Below are positions 37,252 to 45,406 of a stretch of DNA of 64,000 nucleotides, in pieces; positions within the stretch are counted from its first letter, which is position 1; each line of letters begins with the position of its first letter. Source of the stretch: Gammaproteobacteria bacterium. GTDB taxonomy: Bacteria > Pseudomonadota > Gammaproteobacteria > Pseudomonadales > Pseudohongiellaceae. Below the pieces are notes generated by a model, which worked only from the letters and a program-made list of their open reading frames with translations, made no database searches and was not told where the DNA came from. The stretch spans positions 1-64,000 of the forward strand of contig JAQWMX010000021.1 in NCBI GenBank assembly GCA_029246545.1, given 5' to 3'. Both the position numbers and the translations under genes were made by a program.

Positions 37252-38025
37252 ATGACAAAAAATTCGTCTTTAGATATTAACGAGCTGCGTGAACAGGTTA
37301 AAGATAAATACAAAGAGGTAGCAACAACCCCCGATGGAGAATTTCATTTCCATACTGGTCGTGTTGTTGCAGCTCGTTGTGGCTATAAAGAAGAAGAGTA
37401 TGACTCTTTACCCGATAATGCCGTTGAAAGTTTTGCTGGTGTAGCCAATCCCTTTGCTCTAAGAGATGTGCAAACTGGAGAAACAGTAGTCGATCTTGGT
37501 AGCGGGGCCGGCTTTGATTGTTTCGTTGCTGCCAAAAAAGTCGGACCAGAAGGACGAGTTATTGGCATTGATATGACTGATGAGATGTTAGATAAAGCTC
37601 AAGCCACTGCTAATGAAATGGAAATGGATCAAGTTGAATTTAAAAAAGGTTTCATTGAAGAATTGCCATTTAAAGATAGCGAAGTTGATGTCGTCATCAG
37701 TAACGGTGTTATTAATCTCAGCCCGGAAAAGCACAAAACATTTGAAGAAATCTATCGCGTGTTGAAACCTGGAGGCTATCTACAGTTTGCCGATATTGCT
37801 AATAGCAAACCTGCACCCCAGGCAGCTGTCGACGACATAGATCTCTGGACTGCCTGAATTGCCGGTGGCCTGCCGTGTGCAGGCTGGGAAAAAATGCTGA
37901 CAGAAGCAGGTTTCGTTGATGTCAAGATTGGGCCAGCTGTGGATACATTTGGTGGTGCTTCAGGAGAAAGTAATGCCCGAGCTTTTGAGGTTTATGGCTA
38001 CCCTTTTATAGCAAAGAAGCCTTAG
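37252..38025 (+). CDS. mduS: Selenocysteine-containing ArsM-like SAM methyltransferase
   Basis: SAM-dependent methyltransferase related to arsenite methyltransferases, 257 residues including one selenocysteine. The SAM fold is clear: [20 protein letters not shown] (motif I, about 78-97), [55 protein letters not shown] and [13 protein letters not shown]. Frame is interrupted by TGA (37855-37857, codon 202) and continues without a shift: [20 protein letters not shown] ... [20 protein letters not shown] to TAG 38023-38025. Relatives read 'W.GC.AG.LP' here, so the TGA replaces a conserved Cys. A SECIS-like hairpin follows at once. GAGGG precedes the ATG. The symbol mduS is recalled for a Sec-containing methyltransferase family and should be checked; substrate unknown. 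Confidence 0.88.
37862..37888 (+). promoter_or_regulatory. Bacterial SECIS-like hairpin for UGA 37855-37857
   Basis: GCCTGC (37868-37873), loop CGTGT (37874-37878), GCAGGC (37879-37884): a perfect six-pair stem, extended by two G-U pairs and, past a two-base bulge, CC (37862-37863) with GG (37887-37888). The loop starts 16 bases after the UGA and has G as its second base, which agrees with the published bacterial SECIS rules (16-37 bases, G in the first two loop positions). It is inside the coding sequence, as usual in bacteria. Confidence 0.8.
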
Positions 38026-38130
38026 CTTAAAGCTTGGTTGTGTTGTTTCTTCGTCATTAAACTCACCACTACATAAAATAGTAATGCTGGAATTAATCCA
38101 ACTATTTAGTGGTAGGTGGGCAAACTAATA

Positions 38131-39390
38131 ATGAATAATAATTTTCATTCTAACTTGCTGGATAGCGTGTGCTATCCCCTGAAACTATCAAATATTAGCC
38201 TCATTTTAATGGCAATGTTTTGTGGCAGTTTTATTTTTTTGGCACTCACTTTTTTTAGCACAGAAGGACTCACAAGTCTTCTTGCTGTCTATGCCATTGC
38301 CAAAGGCTTGGTTCCTTTTTTACTTATTGCCAATAGGTTGTTCGAATATGGCCTAAACATTATAGAAGCATCCTTAAGAGATAATGACAGTCTTTTAGAA
38401 AGCCCTATTGAATATAATATTGCTGCGGTTTTGTTTGAAGAGCACAGAATCACCAAACAAATACTCGTAATCCTTATTTTTTTCACCTGTTTTCAATTTT
38501 TATTTTCGAGCGGATTTCAATTTTCCGCCTACTTTGGATTGTTTCTGTTGGCTTTAATACTACCAGCCACATTGGTAATAAATGCATTATCCGGTGACTT
38601 CATAGAGATTTTTAACCCTGTAAAACTAATCAAAATTAGCTTACTCATAGGTAAGCCCTATTTCCTGACAGTATTACTTTCAAGTTTAATTTTTATATCA
38701 GCTGTAAACTTACCCCTTATGGGTTTCAGTGGTTTTTTTGCACTACTGTTGTTTATTCTTTATATGAGTTTAATTCTCTTCCGATTTTTAGGCCTAAGTT
38801 TGATTGCCGAAAAGGATACTTTTCTTAATAATGTCGATTTCAATGAGGAGAAAAGGGAAAGAAGAGAACAGGCTATTGCACTGGAACCTTTAGATAAAGT
38901 ATTAAGGAAAACCTATGAATTAGTCACTGCTGGCAAGTATGAAGAAGCCAAAGCTACCATAAGCCCTGTCGTTTCATACGATAACTGGCGACGTTTCGAT
39001 CAGGTATTCAGCTACACGTCAGAGTGGCCAAAAACAAAACTTAGCTTAGAATTAATTAAGCTTTATTTACCCCAGTTAATGCATGAGAATAATTCATTAA
39101 AAGCTTTCAAACTATGCACCTGGGCTCTGCGAAAAGATTCCAGATTTTACTTAAAAGATGACGACTGCATATTTTTTCTTATCAAAGAAGCTAGTGTTCA
39201 TGAACAATTCAAACTGATCATCGATTTGATTAATAATTACCTAGAAGTTGTCCCATCTAATCAGAAGACAGGCAAATTACTATTTTCAGCTGCAGATATC
39301 TGTCAGTCACATTTAAAAAGTAAAGAAAACTATGAAAAATTCATTATACTTTATACACAATGGCAAAAAAGTAATGGGATAATTCAATGA
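38131..39390 (+). CDS. Membrane protein with C-terminal TPR-like helical region
   Basis: A 419-residue protein of unknown function. The N-terminal half has about six hydrophobic helices between residues 20 and 230 (LILMAMFCGSFIFLALTFFS, YFGLFLLALILPATLVINAL, FFALLLFILYMSLILFRFLG). After a charged linker, residues 250-419 are alpha-helical repeats (VLRKTYELVTAGKYEEAKAT, AFKLCTWALRKDSRF) like TPR. ATG 38131 is preferred to the in-frame GTG at 38116. Its stop overlaps the next start (ATGA), coupling it to the cyclophilin gene; a membrane-linked folding unit is possible. Confidence 0.7.
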   Translation: MNNNFHSNLLDSVCYPLKLSNISLILMAMFCGSFIFLALTFFSTEGLTSLLAVYAIAKGLVPFLLIANRLFEYGLNIIEASLRDNDSLLESPIEYNIAAVLFEEHRITKQILVILIFFTCFQFLFSSGFQFSAYFGLFLLALILPATLVINALSGDFIEIFNPVKLIKISLLIGKPYFLTVLLSSLIFISAVNLPLMGFSGFFALLLFILYMSLILFRFLGLSLIAEKDTFLNNVDFNEEKRERREQAIALEPLDKVLRKTYELVTAGKYEEAKATISPVVSYDNWRRFDQVFSYTSEWPKTKLSLELIKLYLPQLMHENNSLKAFKLCTWALRKDSRFYLKDDDCIFFLIKEASVHEQFKLIIDLINNYLEVVPSNQKTGKLLFSAADICQSHLKSKENYEKFIILYTQWQKSNGIIQ

Positions 39391-40001
39391 ATTCAAAAAG
39401 AATAATGAATAAATTTACCTTTACAATCTTTGTATTTTTTTTGATCTTCCCTCTTATACTAAAAGCACAAGACAGAGTAATAATGTTGACCAGTGAAGGC
39501 GATATTGAGATTGAACTTAATATAAGCAGCGCCCCAATCACGGCAGGAAATTTTTTAAATTTAGTAGATAACAGGCAATTGGACGGTGGGCTTTTTTACC
39601 GCGTGGTGAGCTATGAAAATGATAAAGGCTCACCTTTAATTGAAGTTATTCAAGGTGGACTAGGTGATAGAGCAGATAACTTTGAAGCTATCGAACACGA
39701 AACCACAGAACAGACAGGCATTCTACATACCGATGGTGTGATATCGATGGCACGAGGTGCTGTTGGCACAGCCAGCACTGAATTTTTTATTATTCTTGGA
39801 GATCAACCTAGCTTAGATTATGGCGGCACTAGAAATGCTGATGGCCAGGGTTTCGCTGCTTTTGGTAAAGTTGTAAATGGCATGGAAGTTGTTCGTAAAA
39901 TTCAGAGTTTACCTGCTGATGGGCCAAGTGATTCAGAATACACTTTAGATCAAATCTTAAAAGAGCCTGTCAGAATAAATTCAATTCGGCGTATTCAATA
40001 A
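39387..40001 (+). CDS. Periplasmic cyclophilin-type peptidyl-prolyl isomerase
   Basis: Catalyses cis-trans isomerisation of prolyl bonds. Signal peptide (about 1-28, ending ILKAQ), then the cyclophilin domain: IMLTSEGDIEIELNISSAPI, AGNFLNLVDNRQLDGGLFYR (active-site FYR), TDGVISMARGAVGTASTEFF (GxxSMA, with Thr-Glu-Phe-Phe in place of SSQFF) and GFAAFGKVVNGMEVVRKI. Related to E. coli PpiA. A second ATG at 39405 is possible. The ATGA overlap with the upstream membrane protein implies co-expression. Confidence 0.9.
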   Translation: MNSKRIMNKFTFTIFVFFLIFPLILKAQDRVIMLTSEGDIEIELNISSAPITAGNFLNLVDNRQLDGGLFYRVVSYENDKGSPLIEVIQGGLGDRADNFEAIEHETTEQTGILHTDGVISMARGAVGTASTEFFIILGDQPSLDYGGTRNADGQGFAAFGKVVNGMEVVRKIQSLPADGPSDSEYTLDQILKEPVRINSIRRIQ

Positions 40002-40014
40002 TAATTTATAGGCT

Positions 40015-40797
40015 TCATTTACCTGAAAATTTTGGTTCACGTTTTTCAATAAAAGCATTCACCCCTTCCGTTTTATCTTCAGAAGAAAAAGCTTGCCCGA
40101 AAAGTTCAGCTTCAAGTTCCAAACCTTCTGCTTGGTTTAATTCAAAACCATCTGTCACTGCACGCTTAGCTAAACGCACAGCAAGTGGACTACGTTTAGT
40201 AATACTTTTAGCTATTGCCATGCATTTTTCTAATAAAAGCCCAGCTTCTACAACTTCTGCAACCAAGCCCCAATCCTTAGCCTTTTGTGCGGAATAGATA
40301 TCACCCGTTGCAATAATCATCTTAGCTTTTGCTTTACCAATATAGCGAGAAAGTCGTTGGGTGCCACCATAACCAGGAATCAAACCCAGACTCACTTCGG
40401 GTAAGCCAAATTTTGCTAGGTCACTGGCAATAATAAAATCACAGGCCATAGCCAATTCAAGCCCGCCACCTAAAGCGAAGCCATTTACTGCTGCAATAAC
40501 AGGAATAGGACAATCTTCTATTGCTTGAAAAACTTTTTGGCCTTTTTGAGCTGCCTCAGCACCGCTATTTTTATCTACAGCAGACATTTCTTTGATATCG
40601 GCACCCGCGACAAAAGCTTTGTCACCACTACCGGTAATAATTAAACAACATAAATCTATTTTGGAATTTAATTCTTCAAAAAACAGCCCCAACTCAGTTA
40701 ACACTTGTGCATTTAAAGCATTAAGAGCCTGAGTGCGTGAAATAGTTAAGACCCCAATGCGGTCTTTGACATCAAATTCTAAGGTTTCAAATTTCAT
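40015..40797 (-). CDS. Enoyl-CoA hydratase/crotonase family protein
   Basis: A 260-residue crotonase, likely hydrating short-chain enoyl-CoA (3-hydroxybutyryl-CoA formation or degradation). Key features: ITGSGDKAFVAGADIKEMSA near 55-74, where AGADIKEM forms the oxyanion region; NGFALGGGLELAMACDFIIA near 105, including the catalytic Glu; and FGLPEVSLGLIPGYGGTQRL near 130 with the second Glu. The tail EGVNAFIEKREPKFSGK is typical. Single gene, convergent with the cyclophilin gene. Confidence 0.93.
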   Translation of the reverse strand: MKFETLEFDVKDRIGVLTISRTQALNALNAQVLTELGLFFEELNSKIDLCCLIITGSGDKAFVAGADIKEMSAVDKNSGAEAAQKGQKVFQAIEDCPIPVIAAVNGFALGGGLELAMACDFIIASDLAKFGLPEVSLGLIPGYGGTQRLSRYIGKAKAKMIIATGDIYSAQKAKDWGLVAEVVEAGLLLEKCMAIAKSITKRSPLAVRLAKRAVTDGFELNQAEGLELEAELFGQAFSSEDKTEGVNAFIEKREPKFSGK

Positions 40798-40886
40798 ATT
40801 TTTATCAATAATTAAAATGTCAGAGCAAAACTAAGCTGATTTTATTCTAGCACTTGAAATAAAGGCAAAATTTGATCACAACTTAC

Positions 40887-41906
40887 TTATTTATAAAATT
40901 CCTTGATGGCCTCAATTGTAGTATCTACATCCTCTCGGCTTATATCCAGATGGCAAACAAGCCTTGCTGTATATCGAGCATCAATCAAGATATCCCGCTG
41001 TTCTAAAAACTCTGATAAAGCAATAAAGTCGCCTTCGTGGGCTTTTAAAAAAACCATATTGGTATGCAAGGAATCAAGATCAACATCAAGCTGTGGGATT
41101 TTCGCTAGTTCTGCACCTAATAAAGCGGCATGATCATGATCAATTTGTAAGCGTTGAATATTATTTTCCAGTACATAAATCCCTGCTGCCGCGACAATGC
41201 CAGCCTGACGCATTCCGCCACCCAATGTTTTGCGCCATCGGTGCGCTTCTTTAATTAATTCACTACTACCACATAAAACAGAACCAATAGGAGCACCTAA
41301 GCCTTTAGATAAACAAATCGAAACCGAATCAAAATATTGTGCTATTTCTTTAACTTCAATTCCAAGATTGACCACAGCATTAAAAACTCTGGCGCCATCA
41401 AGATGATTTAACAATCCATGTTCGCTGGCTAATGATGTAGCGGATTTTATATATTCCATCGGTAAAACTTTTCCAGCAATCGTGTTTTCCAAGCAAAGTA
41501 AGCGCGATTTTGCGAAATGAAAATCATCAGGCTTGATTGCAGCAAGAATATTCTCCAGAGCAATCGAACCATCCACTTCATTTGTGATTGGTTGGGGTTG
41601 AATACTTCCCAATATCGCAGCCCCACCACCTTCATATTTATAGGTATGGGCATCTTGACCAACAAGATATTCATCTCCTCGCTGACAATGACACATCAGT
41701 GCAATTAAATTTGATTGTGTGCCACTAGAGGCAAAAATAGCGGCTTCCTTTCCCAGCATTTCTGCGGCCATAGCTTCCAGCCTTTTCACCGTTGGATCAT
41801 CACCCCAAACGTCGTCACCTACCAGTGCTGTTGCCATTAATTCACGCATGGCAGTATTTGGTCTAGTTACTGTGTCACTTCTATAATCAATCATGCTTTG
41901 GCTCAT
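40887..41906 (-). CDS. ltaE: Low-specificity L-threonine aldolase
   Basis: PLP enzyme cleaving threonine or allo-threonine to glycine and acetaldehyde. It opens IDYRSDTVTRPNTAMRELMA, the family signature, then ALVGDDVWGDDPTVKRLEAM and AIFASSGTQSNLIALMCHCQ. HLDGARVFNA near residue 168 supplies the PLP-pyridine Asp and Arg, and SICLSKGLGAPIGSVLCG near 197 contains the Schiff-base Lys. Length 339 fits. Monocistronic. Confidence 0.93.
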   Translation of the reverse strand: MSQSMIDYRSDTVTRPNTAMRELMATALVGDDVWGDDPTVKRLEAMAAEMLGKEAAIFASSGTQSNLIALMCHCQRGDEYLVGQDAHTYKYEGGGAAILGSIQPQPITNEVDGSIALENILAAIKPDDFHFAKSRLLCLENTIAGKVLPMEYIKSATSLASEHGLLNHLDGARVFNAVVNLGIEVKEIAQYFDSVSICLSKGLGAPIGSVLCGSSELIKEAHRWRKTLGGGMRQAGIVAAAGIYVLENNIQRLQIDHDHAALLGAELAKIPQLDVDLDSLHTNMVFLKAHEGDFIALSEFLEQRDILIDARYTARLVCHLDISREDVDTTIEAIKEFYK

Positions 41907-42030
41907 TCTTTTTTTAACTTATTAATTGTGAGTCTACTGTAGTTCGAACGCTTTTGCTCCTCACCAGCAATTTAACTCCCAATCGTTAAATACATAAATA
42001 ATTCTTGAATCATTATTTTAATTACATTTC

Positions 42031-42148
42031 AGCGATTAGGAGTTTTACTTCTGGGCGAGGCAATAACCCGCACAAAGAGGGAACATACAAACAGTATGTG
42101 ACCGACTGAGCAGGTTATTAACGATGTCCGGGAGTAAAAACAATCGCT
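42031..42148. repeat. Imperfect palindromic repeat element, copy A
   Basis: A 118-base nested hairpin: AGCGATT (42031-42037) with AATCGCT (42142-42148); GTTTTACT.. (42042-42054) with ..AGTAAAAAC (42128-42141); AATAACC (42062-42068) with GGTTATT (42113-42119); inner CATAC (42084-42088) with GTATG (42094-42098). Unpaired CGAGGC, CTGA and AACGATGT blocks are shared with the element at 58794-58915. It ends four bases from the stop of the leuA-like gene. Confidence 0.75.
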
Positions 42149-42152
42149 CCCA

Positions 42153-43691
42153 CTAATTATTATGTAACTGAGTATTAACCATTCGTAGAGTTGCGATAAC
42201 TGCTGCATAAACCTGATTCGCATAAACCCCTCGCGTACGCAAGTCTCGTCCTCTCGATCCTTCTACATCCCAGGTAATAGTACATTCTGTTAAAGCTCCC
42301 GCTTTACCGCCATTTGGAATACGGACTGCATAATCAACTAACTCAGGCATTGTAAAATCTAAGCCTTGCATAATTTTTTTCAAAGCATCCATAAAGGCTG
42401 AAAACCCACCGTTACCATGTCCAATGTCTTCATAATCAGCTCCATTAATGTTCACTGATAATTTCACTTCAGACTCGTCGCCAAATGTACTGTTGATTTG
42501 ACAATCCAGTAAACGAATATGATGGTAATCACTACTTTCCAGAACATCAGCAATAATGAATGGTAAGTCATCGGCGGTAATAACTTCTTTTGAATCGCCG
42601 AGTTTGACCACCCTATCTAATACTTTTTTCAAATTTTCTGCTGATAATGATATGCCCAGTTCTTCAATATTTTTTAAGACAGAGGCTTTACCACTGAGTT
42701 TGCCTAAAGCATAGGTACGCCTGCGATCAAAGCGTTCCGGACTCAATTTTGTTTCATAAAGACCACCTTTCACGTCCCCATCTGCATGAATACCGGAAGT
42801 TTGTGTAAAAACATCTTCACCAATTATTGGCGCATTACCTGAAAGCCATTTACCAGAGAAACTCTCAACCATTTTACTGACATAGGCTAAATGAGTTTCA
42901 TCTATAGCAGTCTCAACACCCAATTTGTCTTTCAAAACTACAGCAAGTTCAGCCAGTGAAACATTACCTGCTCTCTCGCCTAAACAATTCACCGTGCAAT
43001 GTAAATTACTGACGCCGGATTCAACCGCTGCCATACAATTTGCAACAGCCAGGCCATAATCATTATGTGGATGGAAATCAAATAGCTCATCAGGAAAGTG
43101 AGTCTGCATATCTTTCAAAGCTGCAGTGACTTCAGTCGGACTCATTACACCTAAAGTATCAGGCAACATGAAATGTTCTATACCACTGTCTTTAATAAGC
43201 GACATTAAACCAAACACATAATCTTTATTATCTTTATAACCATTGGACCAATCTTCTAGATAGGCATTAACTTTAATGCCGTTTTCTTTGGCATAAACTA
43301 CAGTCTTCTTGATATCTTCAGCATGTTGTTCCAAGGTTTTACCCAACTGATTATGACAATGGTTTTCACTGCCTTTGGTCAACAAATTCAGCACTCGGCC
43401 GCCACAATCCATTATCCAATCAATGCTTAAGGTGTGGTCAACAAAACCCAAAACTTCCACTTTATCCAGGTAGCTATTTTGCCCAGCCCACTCATTAATA
43501 CTTCGAACAGCTTCTTTTTCACCTTCTGAAACTCGTGCAGATGCAACTTCAATGCGATCAACCCTAAGTGCTTCTAGCAATGCCTGAGCAATATTCAGTT
43601 TTTCCTCAGCAGCAAAAGACACTCCTTGAGTTTGTTCACCATCTCGCAATGTGGTGTCCATTAAAGAAACGTAATCGGGCAGCTTATTCAT
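42153..43691 (-). CDS. 2-isopropylmalate/(R)-citramalate synthase family enzyme
   Basis: DRE-TIM metallolyase that condenses acetyl-CoA with a 2-keto acid, first step of leucine (2-oxoisovalerate) or citramalate-route isoleucine (pyruvate) synthesis. Signatures: SLMDTTLRDGEQTQGVSFA at the N-terminus (catalytic Arg-Asp), DFHPHNDYGLAVANCMAAVE near 207 with the His-x-His metal ligands, and NCLGERAGNVSLAEL. The C-terminal 140 residues form a LeuA-type allosteric domain, including HGNGGFSAFMDALKKI. At 512 residues it resembles the LeuA-like/CimA group more than classical LeuA. Sequence alone does not settle the keto acid. AGGA precedes the ATG. An attenuator with Ile, Leu, Thr and Val codons upstream fits branched-chain control. 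Confidence 0.9.
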   Translation of the reverse strand: MNKLPDYVSLMDTTLRDGEQTQGVSFAAEEKLNIAQALLEALRVDRIEVASARVSEGEKEAVRSINEWAGQNSYLDKVEVLGFVDHTLSIDWIMDCGGRVLNLLTKGSENHCHNQLGKTLEQHAEDIKKTVVYAKENGIKVNAYLEDWSNGYKDNKDYVFGLMSLIKDSGIEHFMLPDTLGVMSPTEVTAALKDMQTHFPDELFDFHPHNDYGLAVANCMAAVESGVSNLHCTVNCLGERAGNVSLAELAVVLKDKLGVETAIDETHLAYVSKMVESFSGKWLSGNAPIIGEDVFTQTSGIHADGDVKGGLYETKLSPERFDRRRTYALGKLSGKASVLKNIEELGISLSAENLKKVLDRVVKLGDSKEVITADDLPFIIADVLESSDYHHIRLLDCQINSTFGDESEVKLSVNINGADYEDIGHGNGGFSAFMDALKKIMQGLDFTMPELVDYAVRIPNGGKAGALTECTITWDVEGSRGRDLRTRGVYANQVYAAVIATLRMVNTQLHNN

Positions 43692-43710
43692 AATCTAAAT
43701 CCTAGAAAGC

Positions 43711-43736
43711 AAAAACCCGCCTTAAGGCGGGTTTTT
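43711..43736 (-). terminator. Attenuator terminator in the leader of the leuA-like gene
   Basis: Minus strand AAAAACCCGCC (43736-43726), loop TTAA, GGCGGGTTTTT (43721-43711): eleven pairs ending in T5, only 20 bases before the ATG at 43691. A promoter does not fit between it and the gene, so transcription must pass through it. Its 5' arm AACCCGCC can instead pair with GGTGGGTT (43770-43763) at the end of the leader peptide. Confidence 0.85.
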
Positions 43737-43760
43737 GGAAATTTTGCATATGCAAGAACT

Positions 43761-43817
43761 TCAACCCACCAAGTGGCGTCGAATAATAATGCTGTTGCTT
43801 GTTAATGTCGTTCTCAT
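43761..43817 (-). CDS. Attenuation leader peptide of the leuA-like gene (18 residues)
   Basis: ATG 43817 to TGA 43763-43761 encodes MRTTLTSNSIIIRRHLVG. It has three consecutive Ile codons (ATT) plus Leu, Val and Thr codons, the pattern of branched-chain leader peptides. The last codons contain GGTGGGTT, which can pair with the 5' arm of the downstream terminator, so ribosome position can choose between antiterminator and terminator. Weak point: there is no clear ribosome site; the best promoter would start the transcript almost at the ATG, so the leader may be read from a leaderless or very short 5' end. Confidence 0.7.
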   Translation of the reverse strand: MRTTLTSNSIIIRRHLVG

Positions 43818-43825
43818 GGGACGCG

Positions 43826-43854
43826 ATAATCGTGAATATCACTTTAAAAGTCAA
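43826..43854 (-). promoter_or_regulatory. Likely promoter for leader peptide and leuA-like gene
   Basis: Minus strand TTGACT (43854-43849), 17-base spacer, GATTAT (43831-43826). It lies between the stop of the winged-helix gene and the leader peptide. Predicted transcription start about 43819. Confidence 0.5.
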
Positions 43855-43880
43855 GTATTGTCGGTAGAAGCTAGATTAAG

Positions 43881-44177
43881 TTATTTCCCAAGTAACTTCT
43901 CTAATGTCGTTAAATATTCAACGAAAGCTTTCTGGCCTTTTTTAGTAATCGAAACAAAAGTAAAGGGCTTACGCTCTACAAAAGATTTTTTTACGTTGAT
44001 ATAGCTCGCATCATTTAAGCGACGGATATGCACACTGAGATTGCCATCAGTAACTTCTAAGGCATCGCGCAAAGTAGTAAAACTTGCACCTTCAATGCCG
44101 TTCAAATATGCCATGATAGCCAACCTGGCTTGTGGATGAATGATTTCATCCAGTGTCCCTAATGCTGTTTTAGGCAT
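43881..44177 (-). CDS. Winged-helix transcriptional regulator
   Basis: A 98-residue DNA-binding protein of the winged helix type related to MarR/ArsR folds (HTH_34 group). It starts LDEIIHPQARLAIMAYLNGI, has the helix-turn-helix TTLRDALEVTDGNLSVHIRR near 34-53, and the wing KKSFVERKPFTFVSITKKGQ, then a dimerisation helix. No ligand domain. It is the last gene of a three-gene unit with two membrane proteins (spacing three and ten bases or so), and probably controls that unit through the paired palindromes at 45407-45433. Confidence 0.88.
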   Translation of the reverse strand: MPKTALGTLDEIIHPQARLAIMAYLNGIEGASFTTLRDALEVTDGNLSVHIRRLNDASYINVKKSFVERKPFTFVSITKKGQKAFVEYLTTLEKLLGK

Positions 44178-44180
44178 TAG

Positions 44181-44813
44181 TTAAGCCTTCTTGCCTAAGC
44201 GCATAATCGCCAAACCAGGTCCAGCCATCAGACCTATATAGGCCACTGTATAAATAACGCCTATGGCAAAAGAGTTACCAAATTGCGAAACAAAAACCGC
44301 AATCAGCCACCACCCAAATGCAACCCATCTTAACCACCCCATACTTATGATGGCTGCTGTTGCAAAAAAGGCTAAACCTGTCATCGCCGGTGCAATTATA
44401 GTGAGGCTATACAAAAGGTTTTCTTTACCTGAAATAGCTAAACCAAATAATAAACACATAGTTAAACAAAAACCGATCCAGATGGATGCATACATACGTG
44501 CGCCGGTATTTAAAGGCCCTCGGGAATGCAAATACCCTAAGATAATTGATCCTATTATTCCTAGACCTAACATCACAAACCAAATATAAGCCGTCATTTG
44601 ATTGGCAGTTTCATTCGTTAAAACTCCCCTTAACATGTCAAAAGCTTGTGCCAAGCCTAAGACAACTCCCCATAACACCAAATACCTGCCATCGAGAGCT
44701 GCAGAAGTTTGAGCATCAAGCATCATTTTCCTAATCAAGGCTAGATCTGCCTCAGCATCAGATACATCTGGCGATACATCCCCAGGACCATTTTCTTGTT
44801 GTGTGTCACTCAT
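44181..44813 (-). CDS. Hypothetical six-helix membrane protein of the winged-helix operon
   Basis: A 210-residue protein. Residues 1-35 are polar and acidic (PGDVSPDVSDAEADLALIRK), then about six hydrophobic helices follow to the C-terminus (YLVLWGVVLGLAQAF, AYIWFVMLGLGIIGSIILGY, LTIIAPAMTGLAFFATAAII). ATG 44813 with AAGGA upstream is preferred to the in-frame GTG at 44828. No family recognised. Membrane proteins of this shape often sit next to HTH_34 regulators, and the three-base gap to the regulator suggests coupled translation. Confidence 0.75.
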   Translation of the reverse strand: MSDTQQENGPGDVSPDVSDAEADLALIRKMMLDAQTSAALDGRYLVLWGVVLGLAQAFDMLRGVLTNETANQMTAYIWFVMLGLGIIGSIILGYLHSRGPLNTGARMYASIWIGFCLTMCLLFGLAISGKENLLYSLTIIAPAMTGLAFFATAAIISMGWLRWVAFGWWLIAVFVSQFGNSFAIGVIYTVAYIGLMAGPGLAIMRLGKKA

Positions 44814-44838
44814 CTTTTTGTCCTTCACATCGATTCAA

Positions 44839-45348
44839 TTAATTTACAGCTAAGTTACGTTGTTTAAATAGCCGTGTTGTTCTGATCAAAAATTTCACCC
44901 ACAAAACAGTAAATACCAACATGACTACCATTTGTGTCATACCAAAAATTGCGCCCTCAGCTCCAAAAAAAGGTGAGAATTGTCGTAAAGCTGGAATTCG
45001 GAGAAAAGCCTCATTAATTAAGCCACCGTAAAGCATGTAGTAACTCCAAATCATGCAACTTAGATGTGTGTTGGCCCAGGTGACGGACCGCTGTCTTGGT
45101 GCTGCATACCAGCCCAGAAATAGCGCTGCTAAAGTTCCTACAGCCATCCAGTGAAATATATTGAATTGCCCATTAGGATAGATCAATAAAGCTGAAACAT
45201 TGGTAGCAATCATAGTATAGATAAACCACCGCCCCCATTTTTTATGATCTACAGAACCTTTTACAGCAAACAATGCCAAACCACCTGCAACCATAGCAAG
45301 GACACATGCGATGCTATGCAACCAGCCTATTATTGAAATGTTTCCCAT
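44839..45348 (-). CDS. DUF2306 family membrane protein
   Basis: A 169-residue protein with four hydrophobic helices. DUF2306 features are DHKKWGRWFIYTMIATNVSA near 34 (family 'H...GR.Y'), PNGQFNIFHWMAVGTLAALF, and a HLSCMIWSYYMLYGGLINEA stretch near 95, with conserved His and Tyr residues in the helices that could bind haem or metal. Function unknown. First gene of the three-gene unit; the double palindrome lies 59 bases upstream of its ATG. Confidence 0.8.
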   Translation of the reverse strand: MGNISIIGWLHSIACVLAMVAGGLALFAVKGSVDHKKWGRWFIYTMIATNVSALLIYPNGQFNIFHWMAVGTLAALFLGWYAAPRQRSVTWANTHLSCMIWSYYMLYGGLINEAFLRIPALRQFSPFFGAEGAIFGMTQMVVMLVFTVLWVKFLIRTTRLFKQRNLAVN

Positions 45349-45406
45349 CTTAGCCTCCTAATAATCATTGTCTAAAACTGTAACTATTCGATTTATTTAA
45401 TTTATT

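Noticed and set aside
43735-44004. 89-codon plus-strand frame across the leuA leader and winged-helix gene
   Set aside because: Antisense to the regulator gene and attenuator; no supporting signals.
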